Shown here: one piece after another, positions 1 through 13,627 of the stretch
How the letters are laid out: the number at the start of each line of letters is the position of its first letter
How positions within the stretch are numbered: the first letter of the stretch is position 1
DNA from: Nocardioides eburneiflavus
GTDB lineage: Bacteria > Actinomycetota > Actinomycetes > Propionibacteriales > Nocardioidaceae
Direction: 5' to 3'
NCBI RefSeq assembly: GCF_004785795.1
Contig: NZ_SRRO01000001.1
Span: forward strand, 434,001-498,000
DNA length: 64,000 nt
Made by a program: the position numbers and the translations under genes
Notes under the pieces: model-generated
The model's database searches: none
What the model saw: the letters and a program-made list of their open reading frames with translations, nothing else
Told to the model about the DNA's origin: nothing

Positions 1-28
1 CTCCTCGACGGCTGCCGTTGTCCCCCAT
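1..28 (-). CDS. 5' end of an unidentified gene leaving the window
   Basis: On the minus strand an ATG (26-28) opens a frame reading M-G-D-N-G-S-R-R-G before the window edge. A TAGGAT hexamer at 35-40 lies 6 nt upstream of the ATG, the same leaderless promoter layout seen at about a dozen other starts here. Too little protein is present to name a function. Confidence 0.4.
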
Positions 29-63
29 GCGCGCATCCTAGGGCGAGGGACGAGTCGTTCGGG

Positions 64-828
64 TCAGTCCTTCTCGAGGGCGAACTCGACGGTGCCGTTC
101 CAGCCGTCGACCTTCCACTGGCCGTCGACCTCCTTGAGCCAGAACTCCTGCGTTCGGTCTGCACGACTGACCGCGGGCGTGCCCTTGTTGACGAAGTTGA
201 ACCTGGCGCCGGTCTTCATGGTCACCCAGACCCGACCATCGGTGGACAGGTCGATGTCCAGGCTCTTGACGGTCCGGTCGAACATCAGCGGCACCGTCGG
301 GTCGGTGGGCCGCATGGCCTTGTCGTACATCCCGTACGTGGTCCAGGACATCATGTCGTTCCACGCCTCAGTGCCGTCGGCCTTCTTCTCCCGGAAGTAG
401 GTCTTCACGGTGCTCGTCCAGTCGCGGGCCGCGTCGGCGGTCATGTCCCTGCGGGCCGACAGCATCCACCGCGTCGACTCGGCGCGTCCCTTCTTGCCGT
501 CGTGGACGAAGCTCCGCTCGTTGAAGGTGTGGTCCCGCGCGATCCGCAGCATCAGGTCGCGGACCTCCTCGCCGGCTCCAGGCCCCTTGAGACCGTCGAC
601 GCGGTCCTCGATGACGACCTTCCTGACCTTCCACTCCCCTGCCGACAGGACCGGAGCCTCGGGCTCGGGTGATGGGGGCGTGCTCGCCGCGCCTGCGGCG
701 GGCCCTCCGTCTCGAGCGTCGCTCTCCGACACGTCGGGGCTGCACGCGGACGCCCCGGCGAGCACTCCCACCACCAGCACGGCGGCGAGCCGCCTCCGCG
801 CTGCCCCTCGTCGTACTGCCCGGTTCAC
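64..828 (-). CDS. Putative lipoprotein of unknown function
   Basis: The product is about 254 residues. An arginine-rich start is followed by a hydrophobic stretch ending in A-S-A-C, a lipobox that predicts signal peptidase II cleavage and anchoring on the outer face of the membrane. A Pro/Ala-rich linker follows, then a soluble domain of roughly 190 residues with a C-terminal part (EFWLKEVDGQWKVDGWNG) resembling the strand-turn-strand ends of NTF2-like or Mce-associated domains; that likeness is only an impression. The frame is open from a GTG at 864, but the GTG at 828 gives a more normal signal peptide (M-N-R-A-V-R-R), so I chose it. It is transcribed away from the thiamine operon. Function unknown. 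Confidence 0.75.
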   Translation of the reverse strand: MNRAVRRGAARRRLAAVLVVGVLAGASACSPDVSESDARDGGPAAGAASTPPSPEPEAPVLSAGEWKVRKVVIEDRVDGLKGPGAGEEVRDLMLRIARDHTFNERSFVHDGKKGRAESTRWMLSARRDMTADAARDWTSTVKTYFREKKADGTEAWNDMMSWTTYGMYDKAMRPTDPTVPLMFDRTVKSLDIDLSTDGRVWVTMKTGARFNFVNKGTPAVSRADRTQEFWLKEVDGQWKVDGWNGTVEFALEKD

Positions 829-973
829 AACTTTGGCGCGCGCAAGCACAGCGGAGTCCCCCACTCGACATGGTCGCGCGAGTCGCGACCGGCGAACGGA
901 TGTCTACCTGAGGACGTCGGTTCCGCGAGGAGAAACGAGAGTGTTGGAACCCGGCCGAGACCCGGGCGCCTCG

Positions 974-997
974 CCTTTCCGCCGATCGGCGGAAAGG
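974..997. promoter_or_regulatory. Perfect 24-bp palindrome between divergent genes
   Basis: CCTTTCCGCCGA is followed directly by its exact reverse complement TCGGCGGAAAGG. It lies between the starts of the lipoprotein gene (minus) and the thiamine operon (plus), about 80 bp before the riboswitch. No gene ends here, so an operator is more natural than a terminator. The rest of the 870-1070 interval shows nothing I recognise. Confidence 0.5.
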
Positions 998-1074
998 AGA
1001 AGGGCCCCATCGAGGTCGAGGACCCGTGCCCTGGAAACGGCCCCCGTGCAGCCTCTGCTAGCGTCACTGCCGTC

Positions 1075-1163
1075 CACACGGGAGTCCGCGGAAGCGGGCT
1101 GAGAGGGAGCTGGAACCGCTCCGACCGTCGTACCTGATCCGGGTCATGCCGGCGAAGGAAGTG
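1075..1163 (+). promoter_or_regulatory. TPP riboswitch (THI element)
   Basis: The two diagnostic conserved blocks of the thiamine pyrophosphate aptamer are present: CTGAGAGGGA near 1100 and ACCTGATCCGGGTCATGCCG near 1132-1151, followed by GGCGAAGG. The element sits just before thiE and the purine tract GAAGGAAG (1154-1161), the likely ribosome-binding site, lies in its 3' end. TPP binding would therefore be expected to hide that site and shut off translation of the whole operon. There is no obvious terminator between aptamer and start codon, which also favours translational control. Confidence 0.95.
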
Positions 1164-1171
1164 AGTTCCAC

Positions 1172-1764
1172 ATGGCTCTGCCACGCATCTTCTGCCTGGT
1201 CTCCTCGAGAGACGACCTGTCGCTGCTGTCCGACCTCGCCGAGGCGGGGGTCGACGGCTTCCAGGTCCGCGACAAGGACGTCACCACCCGCGAGCTCGTC
1301 GAGCTGACCCGCGTCGTGCAGGCGGCCGTACGCCCCGCCGGAGCGACGGTGGTGGTCGACGACCGGCTCGACGTGGCGCTCGCCACCGGGGCCGACGGCG
1401 TGCACCTCGGCGCCGACGACCTCCCCGTCGGGCTCGCGACGCGGGCGGCGCCGCACCTGCTGGTCGGCGCGACCTGTCGCGACCGGTCGGACGTCGAGCG
1501 CGCCGCGGCGGCCGGGGCGGCGTACGCCGGCTTCGGCCCGGTCTTCGCGACCTCGAGCAAGTCGGGCCTGCCGGACCCGCTGGGACCGGGCGCGGTGGCG
1601 GCCGCCTGCGGCGTGCTGCCGCTGGTGGCCATCGGCGGCATCGACGCCGGCCGGGTGGCTCCGGTCCTCGACGCGGGTGCGCACGGCGTCGCGGTCCTGG
1701 GCGCGATCTGGCGCGAACCCGATCCCGTGGCAGTGGCGAAGGAGCTGGTGCGGGAGCTCGGCTG

Positions 1765-1765
<1 letters not shown>
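1172..1765 (+). CDS. thiE: Thiamine-phosphate synthase ThiE
   Basis: ThiE joins HMP pyrophosphate to thiazole carboxylate phosphate to give thiamine monophosphate. The 197-residue TIM-barrel protein has the family marks in order: QVRDKD (31-36), GVHLGADDL (76-84), the flexible loop GFGPVFATSSKSG (120-132), AIGGID (153-158) and HGVAVLGAI (171-179). Length is normal. It is the first gene after the TPP riboswitch, and its stop TGA shares one base with the start ATG of thiO, so the operon is translationally coupled from here on. Confidence 0.96.
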
Positions 1766-6809
<5,044 letters not shown>

Positions 6810-6814
6810 GGGGC

Positions 6815-7531
6815 CTACGCCTGGCCCACCAGCACCACGTGGAGCGTCCGCGGGCCGTGCACGCCCTCGACCCGGTCGAGCTCGATGTCGCTGGTGGCCG
6901 ACGGGCCGCTGATCCAGGTGAGCGGCCGGGCCGGGTCGAGGAGCGCGATCGCGTCGGGGACGTCGGCGACGACTCGGCTGGCGTCGACGATGCACACGTG
7001 CAGGTCGGGGACCAGCGTGATCGCGCGGCGGCCCTGGTCGGGGCCGTGGTCAAGGACGATGGTGCCGGTCTCCGCGATGCCGACGGCCGCGCGGGTCACG
7101 ACGGCGTCGAGGTCGTCGAGCTCGGCTGCGGTGAGGCCCTGGCGCCGTCCTGAGCCTGTCGAAGGGTCGACGACCGCGCCCGTCACGTGCAGGCCGAGCC
7201 CGGGAGGCACGACCGCGCGCGCCGAACCGAGCACGTCGCGGACCACCTGCTCGACCTCGTCGGCGGCGCACCGGGTCACGACCGCGCGGTAGTCGGCGAC
7301 CCGCTCGGCGAAGAGGCCGGCGAGGTCGCCGCGGTCCGGCACGCGAGGGGCCGGAGGCACCTCGACCACGGGCGACACGCCGTCGAGGGCCGAGCGGACA
7401 CGCCGCAGGATGTCGTCGCGGGCGCTGGTTTCGGGGTCCCCGCGGCGTTGTTCGACGGAGGAGCGAAGCGGGGGAGGAGAAGAACGTCGTGGGGTGTTCA
7501 ACTCCGGCCCCCGTCCGTGCGGTCCCACCAC
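6815..7531 (-). CDS. lutC: Lactate utilisation protein LutC
   Basis: LutC is the third subunit of the LutABC iron-sulfur complex that oxidises L-lactate to pyruvate. The conserved part starts at S-A-R-D-D-I-L-R-R-V and ends TLHVVLVGQA, with the AETGTIVLD and SDIELDRVEGVHGP family motifs. The usual initiator before S-A-R-D is replaced here by ACC, and the frame extends upstream through a repeat (7433-7499) to a GTG at 7531 inside lutB. The 238-residue call therefore carries about 35 foreign N-terminal residues. A second short repeat encodes P-S-T-G-S-G near residue 124. Start codon uncertain; a TTG within the repeat is another option. Confidence 0.85.
   Translation of the reverse strand: MVGPHGRGPELNTPRRSSPPPLRSSVEQRRGDPETSARDDILRRVRSALDGVSPVVEVPPAPRVPDRGDLAGLFAERVADYRAVVTRCAADEVEQVVRDVLGSARAVVPPGLGLHVTGAVVDPSTGSGRRQGLTAAELDDLDAVVTRAAVGIAETGTIVLDHGPDQGRRAITLVPDLHVCIVDASRVVADVPDAIALLDPARPLTWISGPSATSDIELDRVEGVHGPRTLHVVLVGQA
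7149..7165. repeat. Short CCTGAGCCTGTCGAAGG-type repeat inside lutC
   Basis: CCTGAGCCTGTCGAAGG (reverse CCTTCGACAGGCTCAGG) is a short palindromic sequence that is scattered through many high-GC bacterial genomes. Here it lies inside lutC and adds D-P-S-T-G-S-G to the protein. A diverged relative occurs inside topA at 23847-23865. Confidence 0.6.
7433..7499 (-). repeat. Dispersed repeat, copy 2 (lutC 5' end)
   Basis: Inverted copy of the repeat at 4287-4347. It lies at the lutB-lutC junction, directly before the conserved start of LutC, and is read as [13 protein letters not shown], the same frame as in copy 1. Confidence 0.85.
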
Positions 7532-8976
7532 GCGCGGAACGACTCGGTCGGCGGCACGGGCAGGTCACGGGCCCCGGTCCACCCGGCCGCGGGACCGGGG
7601 AGGCGGCCGGTGGCCGCGCGCCCGCCCGGGAGGGTCGTACGGGAGAAGCGGCCGATGACCCGACCGGCCAGGCCGGAGACGCGCTCGGCCCACGCGAGGC
7701 GGCGCGAGTCGGAGAACGCCCAGGCAGCGGCCTTCATCGCCACGGCCTCGGGCGTGAGCACGCGGTCGCCGCGGTGCGAGTCGACGACCGCGGCACGCTG
7801 GTCGACCAGCACCGACGGGATGTCGATGCGCACCGGGCAGACCTCGAAGCACGCCCCGCACAGCGAGGAGGCGTACGGCAGGGAGGCGGTCTGCTCGTCG
7901 GAGACGCCGTGGAGCAGCGGGTTGAGGATCGCGCCGATCGGGCCGGGGTAGACCGAGCCGTACGCGTGCCCGCCGACCCGCTCGTAGACCGGGCACACGT
8001 TGAGGCACGCCGAGCAGCGGATGCAGCGCAGCGCCTGGCGTCCGACGTCGTCGGCCAGCGCGCGGGTGCGGCCGTTGTCGAGGAGCACGACGTGCACCTC
8101 CCGCGGTCCGTCGCCGGACGTGACCCCGGACCAGGTCGAGGTGTAGGGGTTCATCCGCTCGCCGGTCGACGAGCGCGGCAGCAGCCGCAGCAGCGGGTCG
8201 AGGTCGGACCAGGTCGCCACGACCTTCTCGATCCCGACCACGCTGATGAGCACCTCGGGCAGGGTCAGGCACATCCGCCCGTTGCCCTCGGACTCGACGA
8301 CCACGAGGGTGCCGGTGTCGGCGACGGCGAAGTTGGCACCGGACACGGCGACCTTCGCGCGGAGGAACTTCTCGCGCAGGTGCTCGCGCGCCGCGGCGGC
8401 GAGGACGGCCGGCTCGTCGGTCAGGGCGGGCGGGGCGGGGCGGCCGACATCGCCCATCCGGCGCAGGAAGACCTCGCGGATCTCCGCGCGGTTGCGGTGG
8501 ATCGCCGGCACCAGGATGTGGGAGGGCAGGTCGTCGCCGAGCTGCACGATGAGCTCGGCCAGGTCGGTCTCCCAGGCCGCGATGCCCTCGGCCTCGAGCG
8601 CCTCGTTGAGGCCGATCTCGGCGGTGGCCATCGACTTGACCTTGACCACCTCGTCGGCACCGTGGGCCTTCGTGACCGCGGCGACGATCGCGCACGCCTC
8701 CTCCGCGTCGCGCGCCCAGTGCACGGTCGCGCCGGCGCGGGTGAGTGACTCCTCCAGGGTCTCGAGGTGGGTGGCGAGGTCACGGAGGGCAGCCTCCTTC
8801 ACGCCGGCACCGGCGAGCCGCAGCTCCTCCCAGTCCTCGACCTCAGCGACGACCGCGGCTCGCTTGTCGCGGATGACGTGGGTGGCGTGGGCGAGGTTGC
8901 GGCGCAGCTGGGTGTCGCCGAGCGCCTCGCGGGCGGCGGCCGGGAAGGCGGGCATCCCGACGAAGGTGCCGCTCAT
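7498..8976 (-). CDS. lutB: Lactate utilisation iron-sulfur protein LutB
   Basis: LutB is the large ferredoxin-like subunit of the LutABC L-lactate oxidase complex. The product is 492 residues. The N-terminal LUD domain has SGANFAVADTGTLVVVESEGN; the C-terminal half has two 4Fe-4S motifs, CIRCSACLNVCP and CGACFEVCP. The ATG at 8976 forms an ATGA overlap with the lutA stop. lutA-lutB-lutC are co-oriented and overlapping, so they are one transcript. Confidence 0.95.
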   Translation of the reverse strand: MSGTFVGMPAFPAAAREALGDTQLRRNLAHATHVIRDKRAAVVAEVEDWEELRLAGAGVKEAALRDLATHLETLEESLTRAGATVHWARDAEEACAIVAAVTKAHGADEVVKVKSMATAEIGLNEALEAEGIAAWETDLAELIVQLGDDLPSHILVPAIHRNRAEIREVFLRRMGDVGRPAPPALTDEPAVLAAAAREHLREKFLRAKVAVSGANFAVADTGTLVVVESEGNGRMCLTLPEVLISVVGIEKVVATWSDLDPLLRLLPRSSTGERMNPYTSTWSGVTSGDGPREVHVVLLDNGRTRALADDVGRQALRCIRCSACLNVCPVYERVGGHAYGSVYPGPIGAILNPLLHGVSDEQTASLPYASSLCGACFEVCPVRIDIPSVLVDQRAAVVDSHRGDRVLTPEAVAMKAAAWAFSDSRRLAWAERVSGLAGRVIGRFSRTTLPGGRAATGRLPGPAAGWTGARDLPVPPTESFRAWWDRTDGGRS

Positions 8977-9713
8977 CCCTCGTCCTCCTCGGTGGATGCC
9001 AGCACCTCGGCCAGGTGCATGACCCGTACGCCCGCGCGCTGGCGCGACAGCATCCCGCCGACGTGCATCAGGCACGAGCTGTCGCCCGCCACCAGCACCT
9101 CCGCGCCGGTGTCGCGGACGTGGCGGGCCTTGTCGGCGCCCATCGCGATCGACGTGTCCGCGTTCTTGAGGGCGAACGTGCCGCCGAAGCCGCAGCACTC
9201 GCTCGCGTGCGGCAGGTCGGCCAGCTCGATCCCGCGTACGGCCTCCAGCAGCCGGCGCGGCCGGTCGCCCACGCCGAGCATCCGCAGGCTGTGGCACGTC
9301 GGGTGGTAGGTCACGCGGTGCGGGAAGTAGGCGCCCGCGTCGGTCACGCCCAGCACGTCGACGAGGAACTCGCTCAGCTCATACGTCCGTGGCGTCGTCT
9401 GCGCGACCGCCGCCACCAGCGCCGGATCACCCGACCGCTCGGCCACGATGGAGTGCTGGTGGCGAGCCGACCCCGCGCACGAGCCCGACGGCGTCACGAT
9501 CGCGTCGTAGCCCGCGAACGCGTCGACGAACGTCCGCACCACCGGGACCGCCTCGTCGAGGTAGCCCGTGTTGACCATCGGCTGCCCGCAGCACGTCTGC
9601 GCCCGCGGGAAGTCGACCTCGACGCCGAGACGGCGCAGCAGCCGCACGACGGCCTTCCCCGTGTCGGGGAACATGGCGTCGTTGACGCAGGTGACCTGGA
9701 GGGCGACCCTCAC
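8973..9713 (-). CDS. lutA: Lactate utilisation protein LutA
   Basis: LutA carries the two CCG-type cysteine-rich domains that bind iron-sulfur clusters in the LutABC complex. The 246-residue protein begins V-R-V-A-L-Q-V-T-C and shows TCCGQPMVNTGY in the first repeat and ECCGFGG in the second, with PSGSCAG between them. The GTG at 9713 is the natural start even though the frame is open upstream. Only 46 bp separate it from the stop of the upstream regulator gene on the same strand, so regulator and lut genes may share a transcript. Confidence 0.94.
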   Translation of the reverse strand: MRVALQVTCVNDAMFPDTGKAVVRLLRRLGVEVDFPRAQTCCGQPMVNTGYLDEAVPVVRTFVDAFAGYDAIVTPSGSCAGSARHQHSIVAERSGDPALVAAVAQTTPRTYELSEFLVDVLGVTDAGAYFPHRVTYHPTCHSLRMLGVGDRPRRLLEAVRGIELADLPHASECCGFGGTFALKNADTSIAMGADKARHVRDTGAEVLVAGDSSCLMHVGGMLSRQRAGVRVMHLAEVLASTEEDEG

Positions 9714-9759
9714 GCGCTCGATCCTTCCACGCGCGGGTCGGCGGACGTGCTGCCCCGCC

Positions 9760-10221
9760 TCACCGGTGCGCGGCGCGCCACTCCCGCCACCGACGGTCGA
9801 GGTCCCGTGAGTTCTCCTGCACGAACCGGAAGTAGTCGCGGGTCTCCTCGACCCGCTCGCGCCCGGCGGACCCCTCCGGCAGCAGGTCGACGGCCTCCTG
9901 GACGGACTCGATGATGACGTCCAGGACGGGCAGCCGGGCGGCCTGGATCGTGCTCCAGATGTCGCCGTCGCGGACGCGGAACAGGTCGCCTCGACCGGCC
10001 GGGTTCCGTTCGCGCACCACCAGGTGGGTGTCGGCGAGGTACCGGACGGCACCGGAGATGGCGGCCGGGGACACGTCGAGCCCCTGCGCCAGCTCCGCAG
10101 CGGTGTAGGCGGACTGGTCGTCGGCCAGGATGTAGGCGAAGACCCGTGCGGGCATGCGTGGCAGACCCATCGTCTCCAGGGTCTGGCCGAGCCGTTCGAC
10201 GGCACGCGCGAGGTCGCTCAC
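9760..10221 (-). CDS. MarR/GbsR-family transcriptional regulator
   Basis: A 153-residue winged-helix protein. Residues of about 20-95 form the DNA-binding domain (MPARVFAYILADD, then AELAQGLDVSPAAISGAVRYL as the recognition helix), followed by a helical C-terminal dimerisation part. It is divergent from the ABC exporter genes, with a perfect palindrome between the two starts, which suggests that it represses both itself and the exporter and is relieved by an exported drug or metabolite. GTG at 10221 was chosen; GTG at 10230 is in frame three codons upstream. Confidence 0.88.
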   Translation of the reverse strand: MSDLARAVERLGQTLETMGLPRMPARVFAYILADDQSAYTAAELAQGLDVSPAAISGAVRYLADTHLVVRERNPAGRGDLFRVRDGDIWSTIQAARLPVLDVIIESVQEAVDLLPEGSAGRERVEETRDYFRFVQENSRDLDRRWREWRAAHR

Positions 10222-10239
10222 GGGCCTCACTATATAGCC

Positions 10240-10255
10240 TTCACAAGTTTGTGAA
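10240..10255. promoter_or_regulatory. Palindromic operator between regulator and exporter
   Basis: TTCACAA-GT-TTGTGAA, perfect 7-bp arms around a 2-bp centre, lies between the divergent regulator (start 10221) and ABC ATPase (start 10276). An AT-rich TATATAG block next to it (10231-10237) is rare in this GC-rich window and is probably part of a promoter. The site would block both promoters when bound. Confidence 0.75.
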
Positions 10256-10275
10256 AGTTGTGCGACACTCGGGAC

Positions 10276-11166
10276 ATGGCTGTCATCGAGCTCCACGACG
10301 TCGTCAAGACCTTCGGCACCACCCACGCACTCGACCACCTCGACCTCACCGTCGAGCAGGGCGAGGTGCACGGGTTCCTCGGCCCCAACGGCGCCGGGAA
10401 GTCCACCACCATCCGGGTCCTCCTCGGCCTGCTGCGGACCGACTCCGGCACCGCCAGCATGCTGGGCGGCGACCCGTGGCGCGACGCCGCGACGCTGCAC
10501 CGCCGGCTCGCGTACGTGCCGGGCGACGTGTCGCTGTGGCCGAACCTGAGCGGAGGAGAGGTCATCGACGTGCTCGCCCGGATGCGCGGCGGGCTGGACG
10601 AGGCCCGGCGCGCCGAGATGCTCGAGCGCTTCGACCTCGACCCGACGAAGAAGGCGCGCACCTACTCCAAGGGCAACCGGCAGAAGGTCGCGCTGGTCGC
10701 CGCGCTCGCCAGCCGCGCCGACCTCTACCTGCTCGACGAGCCCACGTCCGGCCTGGACCCGCTGATGGAGGCCGAGTTCCAGGAGGCGATCCTCGAGCTC
10801 AAGGACGAGGGCGCCACCATCCTGCTCAGCTCCCACATCCTGGCCGAGGCCGAGGCCCTCGCCGACCGCATCAGCATCATCCGCGCCGGACGGGTCGTGC
10901 AGTCCGGCACGCTGGCCGAGCTGCGCCACCTGACCCGCACCACCGTCATCGCCGAGACCGACCGGCCGGCCACGGACATCGCAGCGGTGCCGGGCGTCCA
11001 CGAGCCCGAGCTGCACGGCAACCGGGTCACCTTCGACGTCGACTCCGACCACCTCGACGCGGCGGTGACCGCGCTCGCCGCGCTCGGCGTACGCTCCCTC
11101 GCCGCCCACCCGCCCACGCTGGAGGAGCTCTTCCTGCGCCAGTACGGCGACGAGGTGACCGTATGA
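10276..11166 (+). CDS. ABC exporter ATP-binding protein
   Basis: The 296-residue ATPase has Walker [10 protein letters not shown], an atypical signature [11 protein letters not shown] in place of LSGGQ, Walker [13 protein letters not shown] and the H-loop SSHILAEAE. The C-terminal extension and the two-gene layout match the drug/polyketide antibiotic exporter group (DrrA-like). ATG at 10276 gives the standard start [13 protein letters not shown]; the GTG at 10258 would lie next to the operator. Its stop overlaps the permease start (ATGA). Confidence 0.93.
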   Translation: MAVIELHDVVKTFGTTHALDHLDLTVEQGEVHGFLGPNGAGKSTTIRVLLGLLRTDSGTASMLGGDPWRDAATLHRRLAYVPGDVSLWPNLSGGEVIDVLARMRGGLDEARRAEMLERFDLDPTKKARTYSKGNRQKVALVAALASRADLYLLDEPTSGLDPLMEAEFQEAILELKDEGATILLSSHILAEAEALADRISIIRAGRVVQSGTLAELRHLTRTTVIAETDRPATDIAAVPGVHEPELHGNRVTFDVDSDHLDAAVTALAALGVRSLAAHPPTLEELFLRQYGDEVTV

Positions 11167-12788
11167 CCACCCTGGCCACGAGCCCACCCACCAGCTCGGT
11201 CACCGGCGTCGGTCACCTGCTGCGCCTCGTCCTGCGCCGCGACCGGGTGCGCCTGCCGCTGTGGGTCGTCGGCCTCGGCGGGACGATCGTCGCGAGCGCC
11301 CTGGCCGTGCCCCCGCTCTACGACACCCCGGAGAAGATCGCGGGGTACGCCCGGACCGTCGGCGCCAGCCCGGTGAGCTACCTGATGTCGGGGCGCCAGG
11401 TCGGCCTGGACACCCTCGGCGGCATCGTCGCCAACGAGATCTCCCAGGTCGCCCAGCTCGGCGTGTGCCTGATGGTCGTGTTCCTCGTGGTGCGCCACAC
11501 CCGCGCCGAGGAGGAGTCGGGGCGCGCCGAGCTGCTCCGCTCCACCGTGCTGGGTCGCCACGCCGCCACCCTCGCGGGGCTGGTCTACGGCGTCGCGGCC
11601 GCGCTGCTCATCGGCGCCGTCACGACGACCTCGATGCTGGCGGCCGGGCTGGACACCTCCGGCAGCCTCACGTACGGCACCGGGCTCGCCCTGCTCGGCG
11701 TGGCGTACACCGCCGTCACGCTGGTCGCCGTCCAGCTGTCCACCTCGGCCCGCGGGGCGCTCGGCCTGGCCGGCGCGGCCGTCGCCGTCGGCTACCTGGT
11801 GCGCGGCCTCGGGGCGATGGAGGACAACGCCCTGGTCTGGCTCTCGCCGTTCGGGTGGGCGCAGGGCATGGACGCCTTCGGCGACGAGCGCTGGTGGCCG
11901 GCCGCGCTCCTGCTCGCCCTCACCGCGCTCCTGCTGGGCCTCGCAGCCCGGCTGATGGCGCACCGCGACTTCGGCGGAGGGCTCCTCCAGACCCGGCCCG
12001 GCCCGGCCCGGGCCGGCTGGCAGCTGAGCACGCCGTTCGGCGTGGCGACCCGGCTCCAGCGCGGCCTGCTGATCGGCTGGGCGGTCGGGCTGTTCCTGCT
12101 GGGCCTGCTCTACGGCGCGGTCATCCCCACCGTCCCCGACCTCATCGCCTCCAACCCGGAGATGGCCGACGTGGTCGGTGCGGGAGGACAGGACGCCGAG
12201 GACGCGATCGTCGACGCCTTCCTCGCCTACATCTTCCTGTTCATGGCCGTCATCGCGTGCGGTTTCGTCGTCGCCTCCGTCCTGCGCCTGCGCGCCGAGG
12301 AGGAGGCCGGACGTACGGAGTCCGTGCTCGCGACGCCGGTCAGCCGGACGTCCTGGATGGCCGCGACCACCGCGCTCGCGCTGGTCGCCGCGGCCAAGCT
12401 GACCGTGATCATGGGGCTCGGCCTCGCCGTCGGCTACGGCCTCGGCAGCGGCGAGTGGGACCGGGTCCTCCCGCAGGTCGGCGGGCAGCTCGCCTACCTG
12501 CCCGGCACCCTCGTCGTCGGCGCGCTCGCGGTGGCGCTCTTCGGCCTGCGCCCCCGCGCGACCGGGCTCGCCTGGGCGGCCGTCGCGCTGATCGCCCTGC
12601 AGGTCATCCTCGGCCAGCTCCTCGGACTGCCCGACGCCGTCCAGGCGATCTCGCCGTTCTGGCACCTGGCCGCGGTGCCGGTCGAGGACTTCGAGGTCGT
12701 CCCGTACGTCTCCCTGCTCCTGCTCGCCGGCGCCCTCGTCGCAGCGGGGCTGTGGGGCTACCGGCGGCGGGACGCGGTCGCGGGCTGA
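11163..12788 (+). CDS. ABC exporter membrane protein (TnrB3-like)
   Basis: A 541-residue integral membrane protein with about twelve hydrophobic segments in two similar halves, each half carrying the cytoplasmic motif RAEEE(S/A)GR(A/T)E. This doubled ABC-2 layout is typical of actinobacterial exporters of polyketide antibiotics such as the tetronasin transporter TnrB3. It would form a pore with the upstream ATPase. Substrate unknown. Translationally coupled to the ATPase and under the divergent regulator. Confidence 0.9.
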   Translation: MTTLATSPPTSSVTGVGHLLRLVLRRDRVRLPLWVVGLGGTIVASALAVPPLYDTPEKIAGYARTVGASPVSYLMSGRQVGLDTLGGIVANEISQVAQLGVCLMVVFLVVRHTRAEEESGRAELLRSTVLGRHAATLAGLVYGVAAALLIGAVTTTSMLAAGLDTSGSLTYGTGLALLGVAYTAVTLVAVQLSTSARGALGLAGAAVAVGYLVRGLGAMEDNALVWLSPFGWAQGMDAFGDERWWPAALLLALTALLLGLAARLMAHRDFGGGLLQTRPGPARAGWQLSTPFGVATRLQRGLLIGWAVGLFLLGLLYGAVIPTVPDLIASNPEMADVVGAGGQDAEDAIVDAFLAYIFLFMAVIACGFVVASVLRLRAEEEAGRTESVLATPVSRTSWMAATTALALVAAAKLTVIMGLGLAVGYGLGSGEWDRVLPQVGGQLAYLPGTLVVGALAVALFGLRPRATGLAWAAVALIALQVILGQLLGLPDAVQAISPFWHLAAVPVEDFEVVPYVSLLLLAGALVAAGLWGYRRRDAVAG

Positions 12789-12789
12789 C

Positions 12790-12816
12790 GCTGCGCCGAG
12801 GCTGCTGACGCGCAGC
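12790..12816 (+). terminator. Hairpin after the exporter operon
   Basis: GCTGCGC and GCGCAGC form a 7-bp stem over a 13-nt loop right after the permease stop. There is no U-tract, as is common for actinobacterial hairpins, so termination is only likely. Confidence 0.45.
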
Positions 12817-12874
12817 CGTGGCCCTGCACGCGCCCCCTGAGGAGCCGGTCGCCGGTTCGTATACGGTGCCGCTC

Positions 12875-13018
12875 GTGGAACTCTCGTTGTGGATCATCGT
12901 CGGGCTGCTTCTCCTCGTCGGCGCGGCGCTCCTCGCTCGGGCCGGCCGACGCGCCGAAGCCGCGATCGCCCTGGGGGTCCTCGCAGCCATGGTCGTCTGG
13001 CTGATCGCGTTCGGCTGA
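12875..13018 (+). CDS. Small two-helix membrane protein
   Basis: A 47-residue protein consisting of two hydrophobic helices (LWIIVGLLLLVGAALLA and AAIALGVLAAMVVWLIAF) joined by a basic turn R-A-G-R-R. The GTG at 12875 is preceded by TACGGT (12862-12867) with 7 nt between, the leaderless promoter pattern seen elsewhere in the window. An in-frame GTG lies 3 codons upstream. No family recognised. Confidence 0.6.
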   Translation: MELSLWIIVGLLLLVGAALLARAGRRAEAAIALGVLAAMVVWLIAFG

Positions 13019-13102
13019 CGCCCTCGCCGAGAACTTCGGATCAGCCCTCAACGAAACGACCTGCCTCGCCGTCAATGTCGTAACGGCAAGCAAGGAGGGC
13101 GC

Positions 13103-13627
13103 GTGCGTCAGAGCAGATCAGGCTCGGACTTCGAGGAGTTCGCGAGGCAACAGACCCCGCAGCTCCTCGTGCTGGCTCGAGCCATGACGGGCAACAACGA
13201 CGAGGCATGGGACCTCGTCCAGGAGTCGTTGGTCCGCATGGCCGAACGCTGGGAGAAGTCGTCCTTCGATGTCCCGGAGGCCTATGTGCGCACCGTGATG
13301 GCACGACTCAACGTCGACCGGTTCCGGCGACTCAGGCGAGAGATCCTGCGTACGCCCCACAGCCACCGCGACGAGGTCGAGGTGGTCGTGTCCGACACCC
13401 CCTTGGCAGGGTGGCTGGTGGAGAGCCTTTCCGACCTGTCGCCCAACCAGCGCACGGTGATCGCCCTGCGCTTCGTCGAGGACCTCCCGGTGTCCGACAT
13501 CGCCGAGCGGCTGGGCTGCTCGGAGGGAACGGCCAAGAGCCACCTGTCGAGGGCCCTCGCCCGTCTTCGAGCATCGCTGCCCGAGCAGCGCCCCGAACAT
13601 GTCCGACCGAGAGGGAGTGTCCAGTGA
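13103..13627 (+). CDS. SigE-family ECF RNA polymerase sigma factor
   Basis: A 174-residue extracytoplasmic-function sigma factor. Region 2 includes ARAMTGNNDEAWDLVQESLVRMAERW for core binding and -10 recognition; region 4 is LSPNQRTVIALRFVEDLPVSDIAERL plus GCSEGTAKSHLSRAL, the helix-turn-helix that reads the -35. This matches the actinobacterial SigE-family (SACE_1801-type) group rather than classic SigE. GTG at 13103 follows an AAGGAGG site. The stop overlaps the GTG of the downstream membrane protein, so the two are made together. Confidence 0.93.
   Translation: MRQSRSGSDFEEFARQQTPQLLVLARAMTGNNDEAWDLVQESLVRMAERWEKSSFDVPEAYVRTVMARLNVDRFRRLRREILRTPHSHRDEVEVVVSDTPLAGWLVESLSDLSPNQRTVIALRFVEDLPVSDIAERLGCSEGTAKSHLSRALARLRASLPEQRPEHVRPRGSVQ

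Noticed and set aside
12818..13018. Longer 66-codon version of the small membrane protein
   Set aside because: The extra N-terminal residues are Pro/Ala-rich and would start upstream of the TACGGT hexamer that marks the likely promoter.
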